NCBI GenBank assembly: GCA_013289955.1
Contig: JABCYZ010000003.1
Coordinates: 277,247-341,246, forward strand
Reading direction: 5' to 3'
Source of the DNA: Acidobacteriota bacterium
Lineage (GTDB): Bacteria; Acidobacteriota; Terriglobia; Acidiferrales; UBA7541
DNA: 64,000 nucleotides
Positions 1 through 8,290 of the stretch are shown here, one piece after another. Position 1 is the stretch's first letter. Every line of letters begins with the position of its first letter. The notes beneath the pieces were generated by a model. The model was not told the DNA's origin. It saw only the letters and a list, made by a program, of their open reading frames with translations, and made no database searches. Position numbers and translations under genes: made by a program.

Positions 1-373
1 CTTACATACGCCCGTGTGGGTCGAAATGTTTCGCAAGAGGCTGCTGCGTACTGCGCGGTTGGAGTCCCCCGACGGGAGCGCCTGACCGGCCGACGGGGCA
101 ACTCAGCCCAAGTTCCGTACGTTGGGCGCGGATATCCCCTATATTCTAGATTCAAAACAGCCTAAAGGAAAGAACTCCTCTTGGGAGCTCGTTGACACCC
201 TCGCGACAGACCGACCTACCCCTTTATGACGTGTCAAGTCTTGTTTTGTTAACGGAGAGCCACATTTTTCGCGGCATTTTGGCCGTTTCTCGAATTCGTT
301 TGATGCTATACTTTGTTTACTCGCTGGGCAGGAATCTCCGGAGCCGTGTCGGTCCTGAAAAGAGCCTTCCCGA
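1..373. other. Gene-free left edge
   Basis: I see no coding region in this stretch. Open frames here are short, overlap each other on both strands and carry no recognisable domain. The first 130 bases are GC-rich with short inverted repeats, for example GCCCAA near 107 facing TTGGGC near 123, but I could not match them to a riboswitch or structured RNA class. A tRNA-derived repeat follows immediately at 374. Confidence 0.4.
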
Positions 374-415
374 AAACCGCGGAGAGGTGGCAGAGCGGCT
401 GAATGTGGCGGTTTG
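374..415 (+). repeat. 5'-half tRNA-Ser-like repeat, copy A (attachment-site remnant)
   Basis: These 42 bases match 7112-7153 with a single difference (T for C at 406). From about 380 they read as the 5' half of a serine tRNA: acceptor strand GGAGAGG, D-arm GCAGAGCGGCTGAA, and the start of the anticodon arm. The sequence then departs from tRNA, with no variable arm or T-arm, so this is not a working tRNA. With a tyrosine recombinase remnant lying against the other copy, I read the pair as ends of an integrated element. Confidence 0.65.
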
Positions 416-615
416 CAAACGCCAATAGGCCACTTCGCTATCTGATACAAAACTCAACTAAATCCCTTTGCCCGCCATTAGATAGCAATATTTCAGACTT
501 TTGTAGTTCGCTGATTTTGACCTGCTCTGCGCCAATTTTAGTGACAGTTTGATGACAGTTGAGTTTTTGGCCCCTCGCGCACATGAGCGTCACAAGCTCA
601 AGTGTGGGAGAAGAA

Positions 616-1458
616 ATGAGCGAAGATGGTTCATGTCACACGACTGCACGGCAACAAGCATCGTCGGACCGCAAGGCCGTGCTCATGAGCAATAGCACAT
701 TGGCAGAAGCCGCAAGCTTGGACCTGCTGGTCGAGAACCGCCCTCAGTACTTTCAATGTCGCGAGATCGACGACACACCGGAGCTGCTCGAGCAGAGCTT
801 TGGCCTGCGCTATCAGGTGTACTGCCTCGAACGGGCCTTCTTGAATCCGGAGCACTACCTGAACCATATGGAGATCGACACGTTCGATGCGTATGCGCTG
901 CATTTCGGCACGATGAACCTTGAGGGAGAACTGGTGGGGACCGCACGTCTGGTGCAGGATGGCGTCGCGGGGTTTCCTCTGTTGCAGCACTGCAGCATTT
1001 TCCCGTCCGAGACCGAGCTCTATCGGCCGGAGAACACGGTGGTCGAGGTCTCGCGCCTATCGGTGAGCCGGAAGTACCGCCGCCTCAAGATTGATGGCCC
1101 GTATGGCGACCACAGCGCGCCGGCCGTGTACGCCGGGAAAGAGCGGGGCGGAGAGCACGCGCAAAACGAAGGTGAACTGATCGTGAGCCTCTACCGGGCG
1201 TTGTATCAGGCATCCAAACGCCACGGCATCACGCACTGGCTGGCGGCCACCGAAAGATCGCTGCACCGATTGCTGGCGAAGTTTGGGTTTCCGTTTCGGC
1301 TGATTGGTCCGCAGACCGACTACTTCGGTCCCGTTGCGCCGTACCTGATGGACGTGAGCGAGTTCGACCAGGTGATCCTCTCGCACAAGAAGCCGCTGCT
1401 CGACGAGTTTCTCGTTGGCCTCGAACCGCAGTTCCGTCCGGTGCCACGCCGGTGGTAA
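616..1458 (+). CDS. PEP-CTERM/exosortase-associated type acyltransferase (GNAT fold)
   Basis: The product (280 aa from the ATG at 616) resembles the PEP-CTERM/exosortase system-associated acyltransferases, relatives of autoinducer synthases and N-acyl amino acid synthases. Hallmarks are the opening FGLRYQVYCLERAFL, then EIDTFD, then GELVGTARLV and the VVEVSRLSVSRKYR block. These correspond to the acyl-thioester-binding core of the GNAT fold. I chose 616 because GGGAG lies just upstream; in-frame TTG (559) and ATG (583) codons would lengthen the N-terminus without conserved sequence. A putative adenylate-forming enzyme follows almost at once, so the pair may make and transfer an acyl group. 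No exosortase or PEP-CTERM substrate is visible, so the substrate is unknown. The pair is visibly GC-richer than its neighbours. Confidence 0.75.
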   Translation: MSEDGSCHTTARQQASSDRKAVLMSNSTLAEAASLDLLVENRPQYFQCREIDDTPELLEQSFGLRYQVYCLERAFLNPEHYLNHMEIDTFDAYALHFGTMNLEGELVGTARLVQDGVAGFPLLQHCSIFPSETELYRPENTVVEVSRLSVSRKYRRLKIDGPYGDHSAPAVYAGKERGGEHAQNEGELIVSLYRALYQASKRHGITHWLAATERSLHRLLAKFGFPFRLIGPQTDYFGPVAPYLMDVSEFDQVILSHKKPLLDEFLVGLEPQFRPVPRRW

Positions 1459-1486
1459 TCGTCCTATTCGCCGATCGCGGCAGATC

Positions 1487-2869
1487 GTGACCCTCGTCGC
1501 GCCAGAAGTCGAAGTCCGGCTGCTGCGAGCGTTCCGACGCGCAGCAACCTGCGTGCCCGCGTATCGCACGCTGCTCACCGAGCACCGCGCCGTTGCGGGT
1601 CAGGTCGTTGACTCCGCCTCGTTCTCCCGCCTCTGCCCGCTTACGAGCAAGCACAATACGTTCAATCGCTTCGAGCTCGACCAGATTTGCGTGGCGGGAG
1701 GGATGCGCGGTCTGGCGGGCGTCCTGACGAGTTCAGGGCAAGGCGGTCGCTTTTCGTTTGGGCTGACCACCAGGGCGCAGGCGTCGGCCGGCGCGGACTT
1801 CATCGACCAGGCGCTTGACACGGCGTTTCAGATCCGCGCACGCTCGACACTCGCCATCAATTGCCTCCCCATGGGCGTCGGATTCTCATCGCACGTGATG
1901 ACTGTGGCCACAACCAGCGTTCGTGAGGACATGGCGCTGGGACTCGTGCGAGCGTTCGGCGGGCACTATGACCAGATTCTCCTGGTAGGCGATCCCCTGT
2001 TCCTGAAGAAGCTGACCGATCGTGCGAGGGACGAAGGCCTCGACTGGAGCCGTTACAGAATCAACGTTGTCGTTGGGGAAGATATCTTCGGCGAGCACTT
2101 CCGCACCTACCTGGCAACGTGCCTGGGACTGGACGTCGATCGGCCGCAGAATGGGTATGTCCTGTCGTCGTTTGGTGTCGGCGAGCTCGGGTTGCACCTC
2201 TGCTACGAGACGCCCGCGACTATCGCCGTCCATCGCGCGGCGTCCACGGATCAGGGACTGGCACGCGAGCTGTTGGCGGCAGGCGACCAGGCGACGCCTC
2301 CGCCGATGATCTTTGCGTTCGATCCGCTCCGGACATTCATGGAGATCGTCGAGCCCGACTGCCACGGTTACGGTCGCCTGACGATTTCGATGCTGGATGA
2401 TGAGACACCCTTGCCGTTACTGCGGTACCAGACAGGCGACGTGGCCCGCCTCCTCGACGCTGTCGAGGCCGCAGAGCTCGTCAGCCGGCGTGGCATCGTC
2501 CTTCCCGCTGACCTTCCGCCCATGCTCCTCGCACTGAAAGGCCGGGACCGAGACGCGCTGCCGAACGGATCGCAGCTGAGCGTGTACAGAGACGTGCTGT
2601 ACGCCGATCAGGCGATCGCGCGGCGCTTGTCGGGCGCCTTTCGTCTGGTCTTTACTGGAACGGCGTGCACGATGCACGTCCAGTTGACGGGAGATGCTCG
2701 ACAGGAGCCGGCCGACGAGCAGGCCCTGCTGCACCAGTTGCCGGACCGGGCCCGGCCGATGCGCCTGGTGCTCTGGCCCTACGCCCGATTTCCCTTCGGC
2801 ATGTGCCTGGACTACGAGCGCAAGTTCTCGCACTACGTCCCCGGTGAGACGAACCCGCCAGGGGTGTGA
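1487..2869 (+). CDS. Putative adenylate-forming (acyl/aryl-CoA ligase-like) enzyme
   Basis: About 460 residues, following the acyltransferase by under 30 bases. The layout resembles phenylacetate-CoA ligase (PaaK) relatives and related adenylating enzymes: a nucleotide-binding-like stretch around LTSSGQGG, a central Rossmann-like segment (NVVVGEDIFGEHFR), and a late LLRYQTGDVARL like the adenylation TGD motif of the ANL superfamily. The C-terminal ligase lid domain is weakly recognisable. I favour the GTG at 1487; the frame is open upstream to a TTG at 1415, which would overlap the acyltransferase. It may activate a carboxylic acid for its partner. Family is supported by motifs only; substrate and CoA use are inferred. 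Confidence 0.6.
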   Translation: MTLVAPEVEVRLLRAFRRAATCVPAYRTLLTEHRAVAGQVVDSASFSRLCPLTSKHNTFNRFELDQICVAGGMRGLAGVLTSSGQGGRFSFGLTTRAQASAGADFIDQALDTAFQIRARSTLAINCLPMGVGFSSHVMTVATTSVREDMALGLVRAFGGHYDQILLVGDPLFLKKLTDRARDEGLDWSRYRINVVVGEDIFGEHFRTYLATCLGLDVDRPQNGYVLSSFGVGELGLHLCYETPATIAVHRAASTDQGLARELLAAGDQATPPPMIFAFDPLRTFMEIVEPDCHGYGRLTISMLDDETPLPLLRYQTGDVARLLDAVEAAELVSRRGIVLPADLPPMLLALKGRDRDALPNGSQLSVYRDVLYADQAIARRLSGAFRLVFTGTACTMHVQLTGDARQEPADEQALLHQLPDRARPMRLVLWPYARFPFGMCLDYERKFSHYVPGETNPPGV

Positions 2870-3093
2870 AACAGCTCGCTCGCCGGTAGGGACCGCGGAT
2901 CGCCTGCGCAGGACATCGTTTTGTTGAGAAGTTTAGCATCTCGTTTCGGTATCCCGTGTGGTCAAAAATCTCGAACATATTGAAAAGGCTCGGTTTCCGG
3001 TCTCGTAATTTTTTCGCACTGCTGCTTTCTGAAACTCAAGAGCATGTACGATCCGGGTTCGACGATCAAGTTCAACTCCCCTATCCTGGGCGG

Positions 3094-4227
3094 TTACCCG
3101 CCAGGCGTCCTGAGGCCAACTTCTTCGAGCACCTCCTCAAATACTGGTTCTTTCTTTAGAGGAGACCACCTCGGATCAACGCCGAGATGAATCAGCCAAT
3201 CACAATGTTCCGTCCGTGCTTTCTTAAGTTGCCTTGCCGCCTCCTGCGTTCTATTGAGACCTGCGTATACTAACGCCTTGCAATAGGCGGGCTCGTAGGC
3301 GATCTTTCGGACCTGCCGTAACTCCTTGATCCTTTTCAGAGTTCCCATGCTGAGATCTTGCTTTCCCAATTTTCCGTAGAGATGCCCCAACCAGCTCAGC
3401 CCAACCGCGCTTGGTTCGATCCGCAACGACTCCCGATAGCTCGCGATCGCATCTTTCGGCCTGTTATTCAGTTCGTAGGCAAAACCGAGAAGGATATGAG
3501 CAGGGCCAAGTTTGCGATATGCTTCGCACGCCTTCTCGCAGAGCGACAATCCTTCGGTCAGGTCTCCTGCTAATACATGCAACCAGCCCCTGCTCACGGT
3601 AATTATTGGTTCGGTCGGCACCGCGTGCACTGCACGATCAATTCGCTCAATTCCTTCGGTCGTTCTGCCGCTCGAAATCAGCAGATGTGAGTAGGCAAGC
3701 AAGGCTCCCGGCTCATCGGCATTCAGTTTCAACGCTTCCTGTAGTTTTTCCTCTGCAGTCTTCCAGTCAAAATCGTATATGAGCGAGATAAGGCCCAAAA
3801 GACCATGGGCGCGCGCCAGTTTTTCATTTTGCTTAATAGCCGCCTTAGCTGCTCTGCGTGCCAACGGCATTGCAACTCCCGGTCGTCTCACGCAATATCC
3901 GATATGACCGAGATTAAGGTAGCTATATCCAATGACGGTCAAAGTTCTGGGGTCACCCATCGGATATTCCTTCATAGCGTCGCGGGCTAGCTTCAGGCCT
4001 GCTTCCAGAGAGTCCATGGTGTGTATGTTGAAATGGTGCCGGGCCGTCTCATACAGAAGACTAGCCTCATCCTTGAGGGTTCTGTACGTCTTCTGTACAT
4101 TGGCTTCGAGACAGTACCGTTGTTTGCGAACGGGCTTGAAATATTGATTCCGCTTGAAGCCAAGCTTCTTATTGATCTTCGAGATGTAGTCCGTCAACGG
4201 ATGTCCACCAAGATGCCTACCTGTCAA
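3094..4227 (-). CDS. TPR-repeat protein, apparently 5'-truncated
   Basis: About 377 residues of helical TPR repeats (for example LLGLISLIYDFDWKTAEEKL and LGFAYELNNRPKDAIASYRE), ending in DPRWSPLKKEPVFEEVL, a common tail in bacterial regulators with an N-terminal winged helix or kinase and C-terminal TPRs. The frame has no good start: the first usable codon is a TTG with an in-frame stop just before it, and the normal N-terminal effector domain is absent. Its 5' end lies within 20 bases of the truncated ssb fragment on the opposite strand, so a rearrangement junction probably removed both 5' ends. Probably non-functional or a protein-interaction fragment. Confidence 0.6.
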   Translation of the reverse strand: MTGRHLGGHPLTDYISKINKKLGFKRNQYFKPVRKQRYCLEANVQKTYRTLKDEASLLYETARHHFNIHTMDSLEAGLKLARDAMKEYPMGDPRTLTVIGYSYLNLGHIGYCVRRPGVAMPLARRAAKAAIKQNEKLARAHGLLGLISLIYDFDWKTAEEKLQEALKLNADEPGALLAYSHLLISSGRTTEGIERIDRAVHAVPTEPIITVSRGWLHVLAGDLTEGLSLCEKACEAYRKLGPAHILLGFAYELNNRPKDAIASYRESLRIEPSAVGLSWLGHLYGKLGKQDLSMGTLKRIKELRQVRKIAYEPAYCKALVYAGLNRTQEAARQLKKARTEHCDWLIHLGVDPRWSPLKKEPVFEEVLEEVGLRTPGG

Positions 4228-4244
4228 TGGTTTGACCGACTCCA

Positions 4245-4544
4245 GTGCGAACGTCTTGCGAGGTTGAGAAAAAAACCGAGTGGCACCGCGTCGTGGCCTT
4301 CAACCGCCTCGGCGAGTCCATCGCCGACACGCTCCACAAGGGCGATCACGTCCTCGTGGACGGACAACTCGTCAGCTCGAAATACGAGCGCGAGAATGGC
4401 AAGTCCAAGAAGGCCAAGGCCGCGAAGTTCGCGATCTTCTGGAGCGTGCGAGCAAATTCCGTGCGCAGGCTCAGCCGTGCGGAAGCTGAGAACCCGGCGG
4501 CTGCGGCGAGTCCCGAGCCGGCACCGGAAGATGCTCCGTTCTAA
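4245..4544 (+). pseudogene. ssb: 3' fragment of a single-stranded DNA-binding protein gene
   Basis: The open frame encodes the second half of an SSB OB fold (TEWHRVVAFNRLGE, then GDHVLVDGQLVSSKYE) and a disordered tail ending EDAPF, the acidic-hydrophobic tip that SSB uses to recruit partners. About 40 N-terminal residues of the OB fold, including the first beta strands, are missing; the GTG at 4245 follows directly on the junction with the truncated TPR gene. The stop is followed by a strong terminator, so the 3' end is native. Phage- or plasmid-type ssb is likely given the element context. Confidence 0.75.
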
Positions 4545-4559
4545 GACACCTTCCAGAAA

Positions 4560-4593
4560 GGCCCTTCGGCTTCGAGCCGAAGGGCCTTTTTCT
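4560..4593 (+). terminator. Rho-independent terminator of ssb fragment
   Basis: A perfect 12-bp stem (GGCCCTTCGGCT / AGCCGAAGGGCC) with a TCG loop is followed by TTTTTCT, 15 bases after the ssb stop codon. This is a textbook intrinsic terminator. Confidence 0.9.
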
Positions 4594-4685
4594 GTTGTCC
4601 TGTGTTGCTGTCGGTCTTTCGCGAGAGCTGCGCGGCTCTCCGCGAGCGACTCCCGGAGTGCTGTTGGCTCTCTGATTCCCACCAG

Positions 4686-5463
4686 CTATGTTTCGAGCGT
4701 TTTTGCGAAGTCGCGCACGACTGCGAGTCCTTCTCCAATCTTAATTTGGAGACCACACTCTTTCGCCAGCGCGTCGAACACAGGTCCCCACTCCGCGGGC
4801 GGTGGGTCGAGTTCCGAAGGCACTGTGTGCGTCCCGCGTTTCGCAAACGTCGCGCGGACTGCGGCAGACGCCTTCGTCCTATCGAGTTTGCCCGAGTGAA
4901 TGAGATCCTTGGTTCTCGTGTTTGCGCGCTCACCTCGCGGCAGAGAATAGGCGTGAAGCTTTTCTGCGAATTGTTGCTCGGCTGAGATCACGGGAAACGT
5001 CCACGTGGAATCGTCCGAAGTCCCGCCCGTCCATTTGGGCCACGACCGGATAACGGCTGCCTCCTTCCGGAGCGCCCTCCAGATCCTCTCTCGCTTCACC
5101 CACCAGGAACTCGAAAAAATCGTCGAGGTGGGTGGCGGCAGCTTCTTGCAGCATGACGCGGACTTCCTCGCGTCGCTTCGCTATGTCCTTTGAAAGGCGC
5201 GTGCCGTCGTGCAGCGTCAAGTCGATATCCTTGGTCGTTCGCGCTGCGTCCAACCGCAACTCCATCGCGTAACCGCCCTTCAGAAGCCACGGATAGTTGG
5301 CCTTCGGCCCTTTCGAAAACATGCGCGCCAGAAAACGGTCGAAGGCCACTTGTCGGCGCAGGCGCTGCAAGTCGGTCGCTTCCGCGCGCGCGCGCGTCTG
5401 CAGGCGCGTTTCCAGCGCCGTCCGGAATGCGCCCGCCGTTTTGTAGCTCTTGGCTTCGTCCAT
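4686..5463 (-). pseudogene. abiEii: AbiEii-type nucleotidyltransferase toxin, frameshifted with internal deletion
   Basis: The first frame (5463 down to about 5010) has the nucleotidyltransferase core of type IV toxins: LLKGGYAMEL followed by TKDIDLTL, with the metal-binding D-x-D. It breaks after FHVDVS, and homology resumes in another frame at FPVISAEQQFAEKLHAYSLP and continues to 4686. The linking segment usual for the family, roughly 30-40 residues, is missing, so an out-of-frame deletion near 5005 is more likely than a single-base error. The intact AbiEi antitoxin gene abuts it upstream. Because the D-x-D half survives, a truncated product of about 177 residues could still be made. Confidence 0.75.
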
Positions 5464-6071
5464 CAGGCCCTCTGCCCGGCAAGTTCGCGGAGTGACTTTT
5501 GCACGGTGTCATGAGGCATGTCGTCGATTTCCCGTCTGGCAATGAGCCCGCGCTGGATGGCTTCGTCGACCGCCTGCTTCAGCTGGCTGCGGTCAACGCG
5601 TCCCGCCCGTAGCAGGTCGACGATCGTTCGCAGAGGACGCGTGACCCGCACGCCGTGTATTTCTTGGACATCATCCAGATCGAGATACGCTCGATGCAGG
5701 ATGAGAATTTCCGGAATCTCGCTCGTCCGGCGAAACGCCTTTGGGACCGTCATATGCAGTTTCGATGGCATGAGATCGGAAAGCTCGTGCAGGCTGAGCG
5801 CTGTGTCATGACTGTAAGTTCCTTCCGGCAGCTCCCGCCGGTTCTGCGACCAGAGATACCAGAGCATCAGGTCCGGTCGCCCGACTGTCGCAAAGTCAGC
5901 AAGTCGATATATCCCCCGATGCTCACGGATCCAGTTTCCCGCATTCACATGGTAGGAGTGCGTTTTCTCTGAAAACCCAGCCCGGATGGCTTGTTTGGTC
6001 GTAAAGAATCCTTGCTGCGATTGGGCTAGTTCGTGAAGCAGTCGCTCGGCTTTTTTTCGTGGTCCAAGCAT
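5463..6071 (-). CDS. abiEi: AbiEi-type antitoxin (winged helix)
   Basis: About 202 residues. The N-terminal winged-helix part (QGFFTTKQAIRAGFSEKTHSYHV, then WIREHRGIYRL) is typical of type IV antitoxins, which repress their own operon; the C-terminal half (THDTALSLHEL-like, then RVTRPLRTIVDLLR and VDEAIQRGLI) matches the AbiEi antitoxin domain that neutralises the nucleotidyltransferase. I chose the ATG at 6071 because a GGGGG ribosome-binding site lies 8-12 bases upstream; the frame is open to 6125. The stop overlaps the toxin start. Two palindromes lie upstream. Confidence 0.8.
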   Translation of the reverse strand: MLGPRKKAERLLHELAQSQQGFFTTKQAIRAGFSEKTHSYHVNAGNWIREHRGIYRLADFATVGRPDLMLWYLWSQNRRELPEGTYSHDTALSLHELSDLMPSKLHMTVPKAFRRTSEIPEILILHRAYLDLDDVQEIHGVRVTRPLRTIVDLLRAGRVDRSQLKQAVDEAIQRGLIARREIDDMPHDTVQKSLRELAGQRA

Positions 6072-6077
6072 TGCATA

Positions 6078-6100
6078 ATCCCCCAACTTACTTGGGCAAT
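6078..6100. promoter_or_regulatory. Palindrome 1 upstream of abiEi (candidate operator)
   Basis: ATCCCCCAACTTACTTGGGC followed by AAT: an imperfect inverted repeat (CCCCC / TTGGG) that covers the abiEi ribosome-binding site. It resembles the element at 6183-6207. Known AbiEi proteins bind inverted repeats in their own promoters; this assignment is inferred. Confidence 0.4.
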
Positions 6101-6182
6101 CATACAGACTGCGGCTTATCGGCACAAGACCCGACCCTAGCGCTTTCTATGTCGCTGCTTCTAAGCCGCTTAGGCAATGCAC

Positions 6183-6207
6183 ATTCCCCTGACTTTCTTG
6201 GGGATAT
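6183..6207. promoter_or_regulatory. Palindrome 2 upstream of abiEi (candidate operator)
   Basis: Contains CCCCTGACTTTCTTGGGG, an inverted repeat with the same CCCC-n10-GGGG layout and a similar spacer (ACTTNCTT) as palindrome 1. The two lie about 106 bases apart, close to ten helical turns, so one face of the DNA could bind both. Confidence 0.4.
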
Positions 6208-6357
6208 ATGCTTGCCGACAACCTTTAAGTCTTGTGGTCGGATCGGCATCGGCCGCAATGCGATGTCTATGTCGGTTTTCTCCTTGTCCTGCTTTCCTGC
6301 CACCGAAAACAAATCCCACCCCATCTCTTCAGGATTTCAGAGGATACGCATCCTTCG

Positions 6358-7085
6358 CCGTTTTTTTTCGGCAGCGAAGCAGCATCGGTTATTCCCCACG
6401 AAGGCGCGTTCGATGGAGTGAACCCCGTCCAGGATGCCCGTATTCCCAGAAATGCACGCGAAGCGCGCGAAACCTTTGCGTACAGCCTGGCCCAGATATA
6501 TCGCGTTCTGAATATTCTGCCGTTGTTGCCCAAAGCAGTGATCGCCACAGCATCCTTTGCAGGACTTCGCGAAGGCGAATTGCGAGGGCTTGAATGGGCG
6601 GACTACACGGGTGACTCGTTGAACGTTAACAGATCCATTTGGAAGAGTTTTGTGAATGGACCTAAGACGCGAGCCAGCGCCCAAGCGCCCAAGCGGTTCC
6701 CGTCATTCGGCAACTAGCAGAAATCCTGGACGCGTACCGCCTGTCCATGGGGAATCCGAAGACCGGGGTAATGTTTCACTCGGGCGGCGGCGACCACATG
6801 GACTTGAACAGAATGGGTCAGCGACTTGTCCGGCCAGCCGTGGAATCATTGCGGTTGGTATGGTATGGATGGCACGCGTGCAGACGCGGCATTGCATCGA
6901 ACCTGTATGAATTGGGCGCGAATGAAAAAGTCGTCCAGCGCATCCTGCGTCATGCAAAACCGCACGTGACCAAAGAGTGTTACATCAAAGCCTTCGACCC
7001 GGCAGTCTTGGCGGCGATGAAGACTTTGGAGACGACTTTGGACGATTTCCACAAATGTTCAGCAACTGTTCAGCAGGTGAATTGA
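6358..7085 (+). pseudogene. Tyrosine recombinase (phage-type integrase), truncated and frameshifted
   Basis: Two frames join near 6695 to give the catalytic domain of a tyrosine recombinase: NPVQDARIP, then GLREGELRGLEW (first catalytic Arg), then WYGWHACRRG (His-x-x-Arg), ILRHAKPHVTKE (second His) and CYIKAFD (nucleophilic Tyr). All catalytic residues survive, but the frame changes and the N-terminal core-binding and arm-binding domains are missing. The gene ends 26 bases before the second tRNA-Ser half repeat, the usual place for an island integrase. It would not make a working enzyme as it stands. Confidence 0.8.
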
Positions 7086-7111
7086 AGTAAATGTGTTAAG
7101 CTGTTGATAAC

Positions 7112-7153
7112 AAACCGCGGAGAGGTGGCAGAGCGGCTGAATGCGGCGGTTTG
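7112..7153 (+). repeat. 5'-half tRNA-Ser(GCT)-like repeat, copy B (attachment-site remnant)
   Basis: Near-identical to 374-415. This copy keeps the true anticodon loop: stem GCGGT then loop TTGCTAA, anticodon GCT. After the loop the sequence leaves tRNA and enters the repeat at 7154, so the gene is interrupted at the anticodon arm. The position directly after the recombinase remnant supports an att role. Confidence 0.7.
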
Positions 7154-7272
7154 CTAATTTTCCCTGCCCTGTTCGTACACACCACGCTTCATTTGTTTTG
7201 AATCACTTAGAGCGCGCTCAGTTGCACAGAAGCACCCCATTCGCAAACTATTGTGCAGCAAGTGTGCACCAA
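7154..7272 (+). repeat. Island-end direct repeat, copy 1
   Basis: About 118 bases aligning with 19186-19302 at roughly 85% identity. The shared run CTGTTCGTACACACCACG is followed by matching CATTTGTTTTGAATCACTTAG, GCGCGCTCA and, at the end, ACTATTGTGCA and GTGTGCACCAA blocks. No coding sequence is evident. It begins exactly where the tRNA-Ser half stops, so it is probably element-end DNA next to a crossover. Confidence 0.65.
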
Positions 7273-7573
7273 ATAGCCTTCCGAAAGAGAGCCCCGAGCA
7301 GTCCCACAATTGTCTACTTTCGTGATAGGCCGTAATCCGTCCATGACCGATACTAAGCGCGGAGATCACTTGCCACAAGGCGACTTCTCGTTACTTATGC
7401 GCATGTCCCGACCTGGATTACTTCCGATTTGCCGGCCCCACCCGCGACCTTCTCTGTCATACCTTCTTGCTTTGTAGAACAACTCATTTAGGCTGAAAGG
7501 TGAATCAAAATTCCTCCCATGAGCATGAACGTTTGATGCGACCAGAGCCTTGGCTGTGGTGTTGAAGCCGCTC
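7273..7573. other. Non-coding stretch
   Basis: I see no supportable gene, RNA or repeat between the direct repeat and the 3' end of the reductase gene. Frames on both strands are short and domainless. Confidence 0.4.
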
Positions 7574-8197
7574 TCACCGCAGTCGGCGGACGAAGTGGAG
7601 ATCGAGCCCCGATAAAGGAGCGCCGACCTCGTGCATAGCACCGCCAATTGCCAGTGATCCGAGATCAATCGCGATCAATCCAGTGCTGTTGACTAACTCG
7701 ATCACGAGCTGCTTGGCTTCGATGTCATCGCCGGATGTAAAGATGACGGTACGGGGTTTGTTAGGCGAGAAGTCCTGTATCCAGGCCATCGGCATGTTGC
7801 AGATCGATTTTACAAGCCGTGCGCCAACTGCCATCTCTGCAACGATCTCGCTAGAGGTGCGTCCCTTCAATGCGGCGCGCGATCTGGTCACGCCAGCCAG
7901 ACTAATGTCTGGCGGCTCCAGATGTGCGTTCGTCGAATCGATCAGGATGCGGCCTCGCCAATCAATACCCTTGAGAGCGTCAGCTACACTGACCCAATGT
8001 GTGGCAAGAATGACGACGTCGCACTCGGCAGCCTGTTGTTTCGTTCCGGCGATGGCGCCTGGCCCAAGATCAGCGACAAAATCAGCCAGTGTTTCCGGAC
8101 CTCTGGAATTGGATACAACGACGGTATGACCAGCGGTGATCAAGTGACGGCCGAACGTCCTCGTTACGTTGCCGGCACCTATAAATCCTACTCTCAT
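7574..8197 (-). CDS. NADPH-dependent F420 reductase-like oxidoreductase
   Basis: About 207 residues with a single Rossmann domain. MRVGFIGAGNVTRTFG supplies the GxGxxT/G dinucleotide loop; VSNSRGPETL supplies the Ser-Arg pair that selects NADPH by binding the 2'-phosphate. The arrangement matches the small NADPH-dependent F420 reductase/YqfB-like family, including the IDSTNAHL and LVKSICNMP segments. In bacteria without F420 these proteins act on other electron carriers, so the substrate is open. I use the second methionine (8197), which begins the beta strand. It is followed downstream only by repeat-derived DNA and lies in the same orientation as the broken SDR gene. Confidence 0.7.
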   Translation of the reverse strand: MRVGFIGAGNVTRTFGRHLITAGHTVVVSNSRGPETLADFVADLGPGAIAGTKQQAAECDVVILATHWVSVADALKGIDWRGRILIDSTNAHLEPPDISLAGVTRSRAALKGRTSSEIVAEMAVGARLVKSICNMPMAWIQDFSPNKPRTVIFTSGDDIEAKQLVIELVNSTGLIAIDLGSLAIGGAMHEVGAPLSGLDLHFVRRLR

Positions 8198-8290
8198 GAC
8201 CAACCTCCCTTCTTCTGTTGGAATTGCGAAAGAGCACGCCCGTTCATTTGTGAAGGCGCGTAGGTCGGGACTTCTATCCTGCGCTGCGGA

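Noticed and set aside
379..430. Intact tRNA gene
   Set aside because: Only the 5' half matches tRNA-Ser; variable arm, T-arm and acceptor 3' strand are missing.
4541..4985. Several open frames around the ssb terminator
   Set aside because: They overlap the terminator and abiEii homology on both strands and look random.
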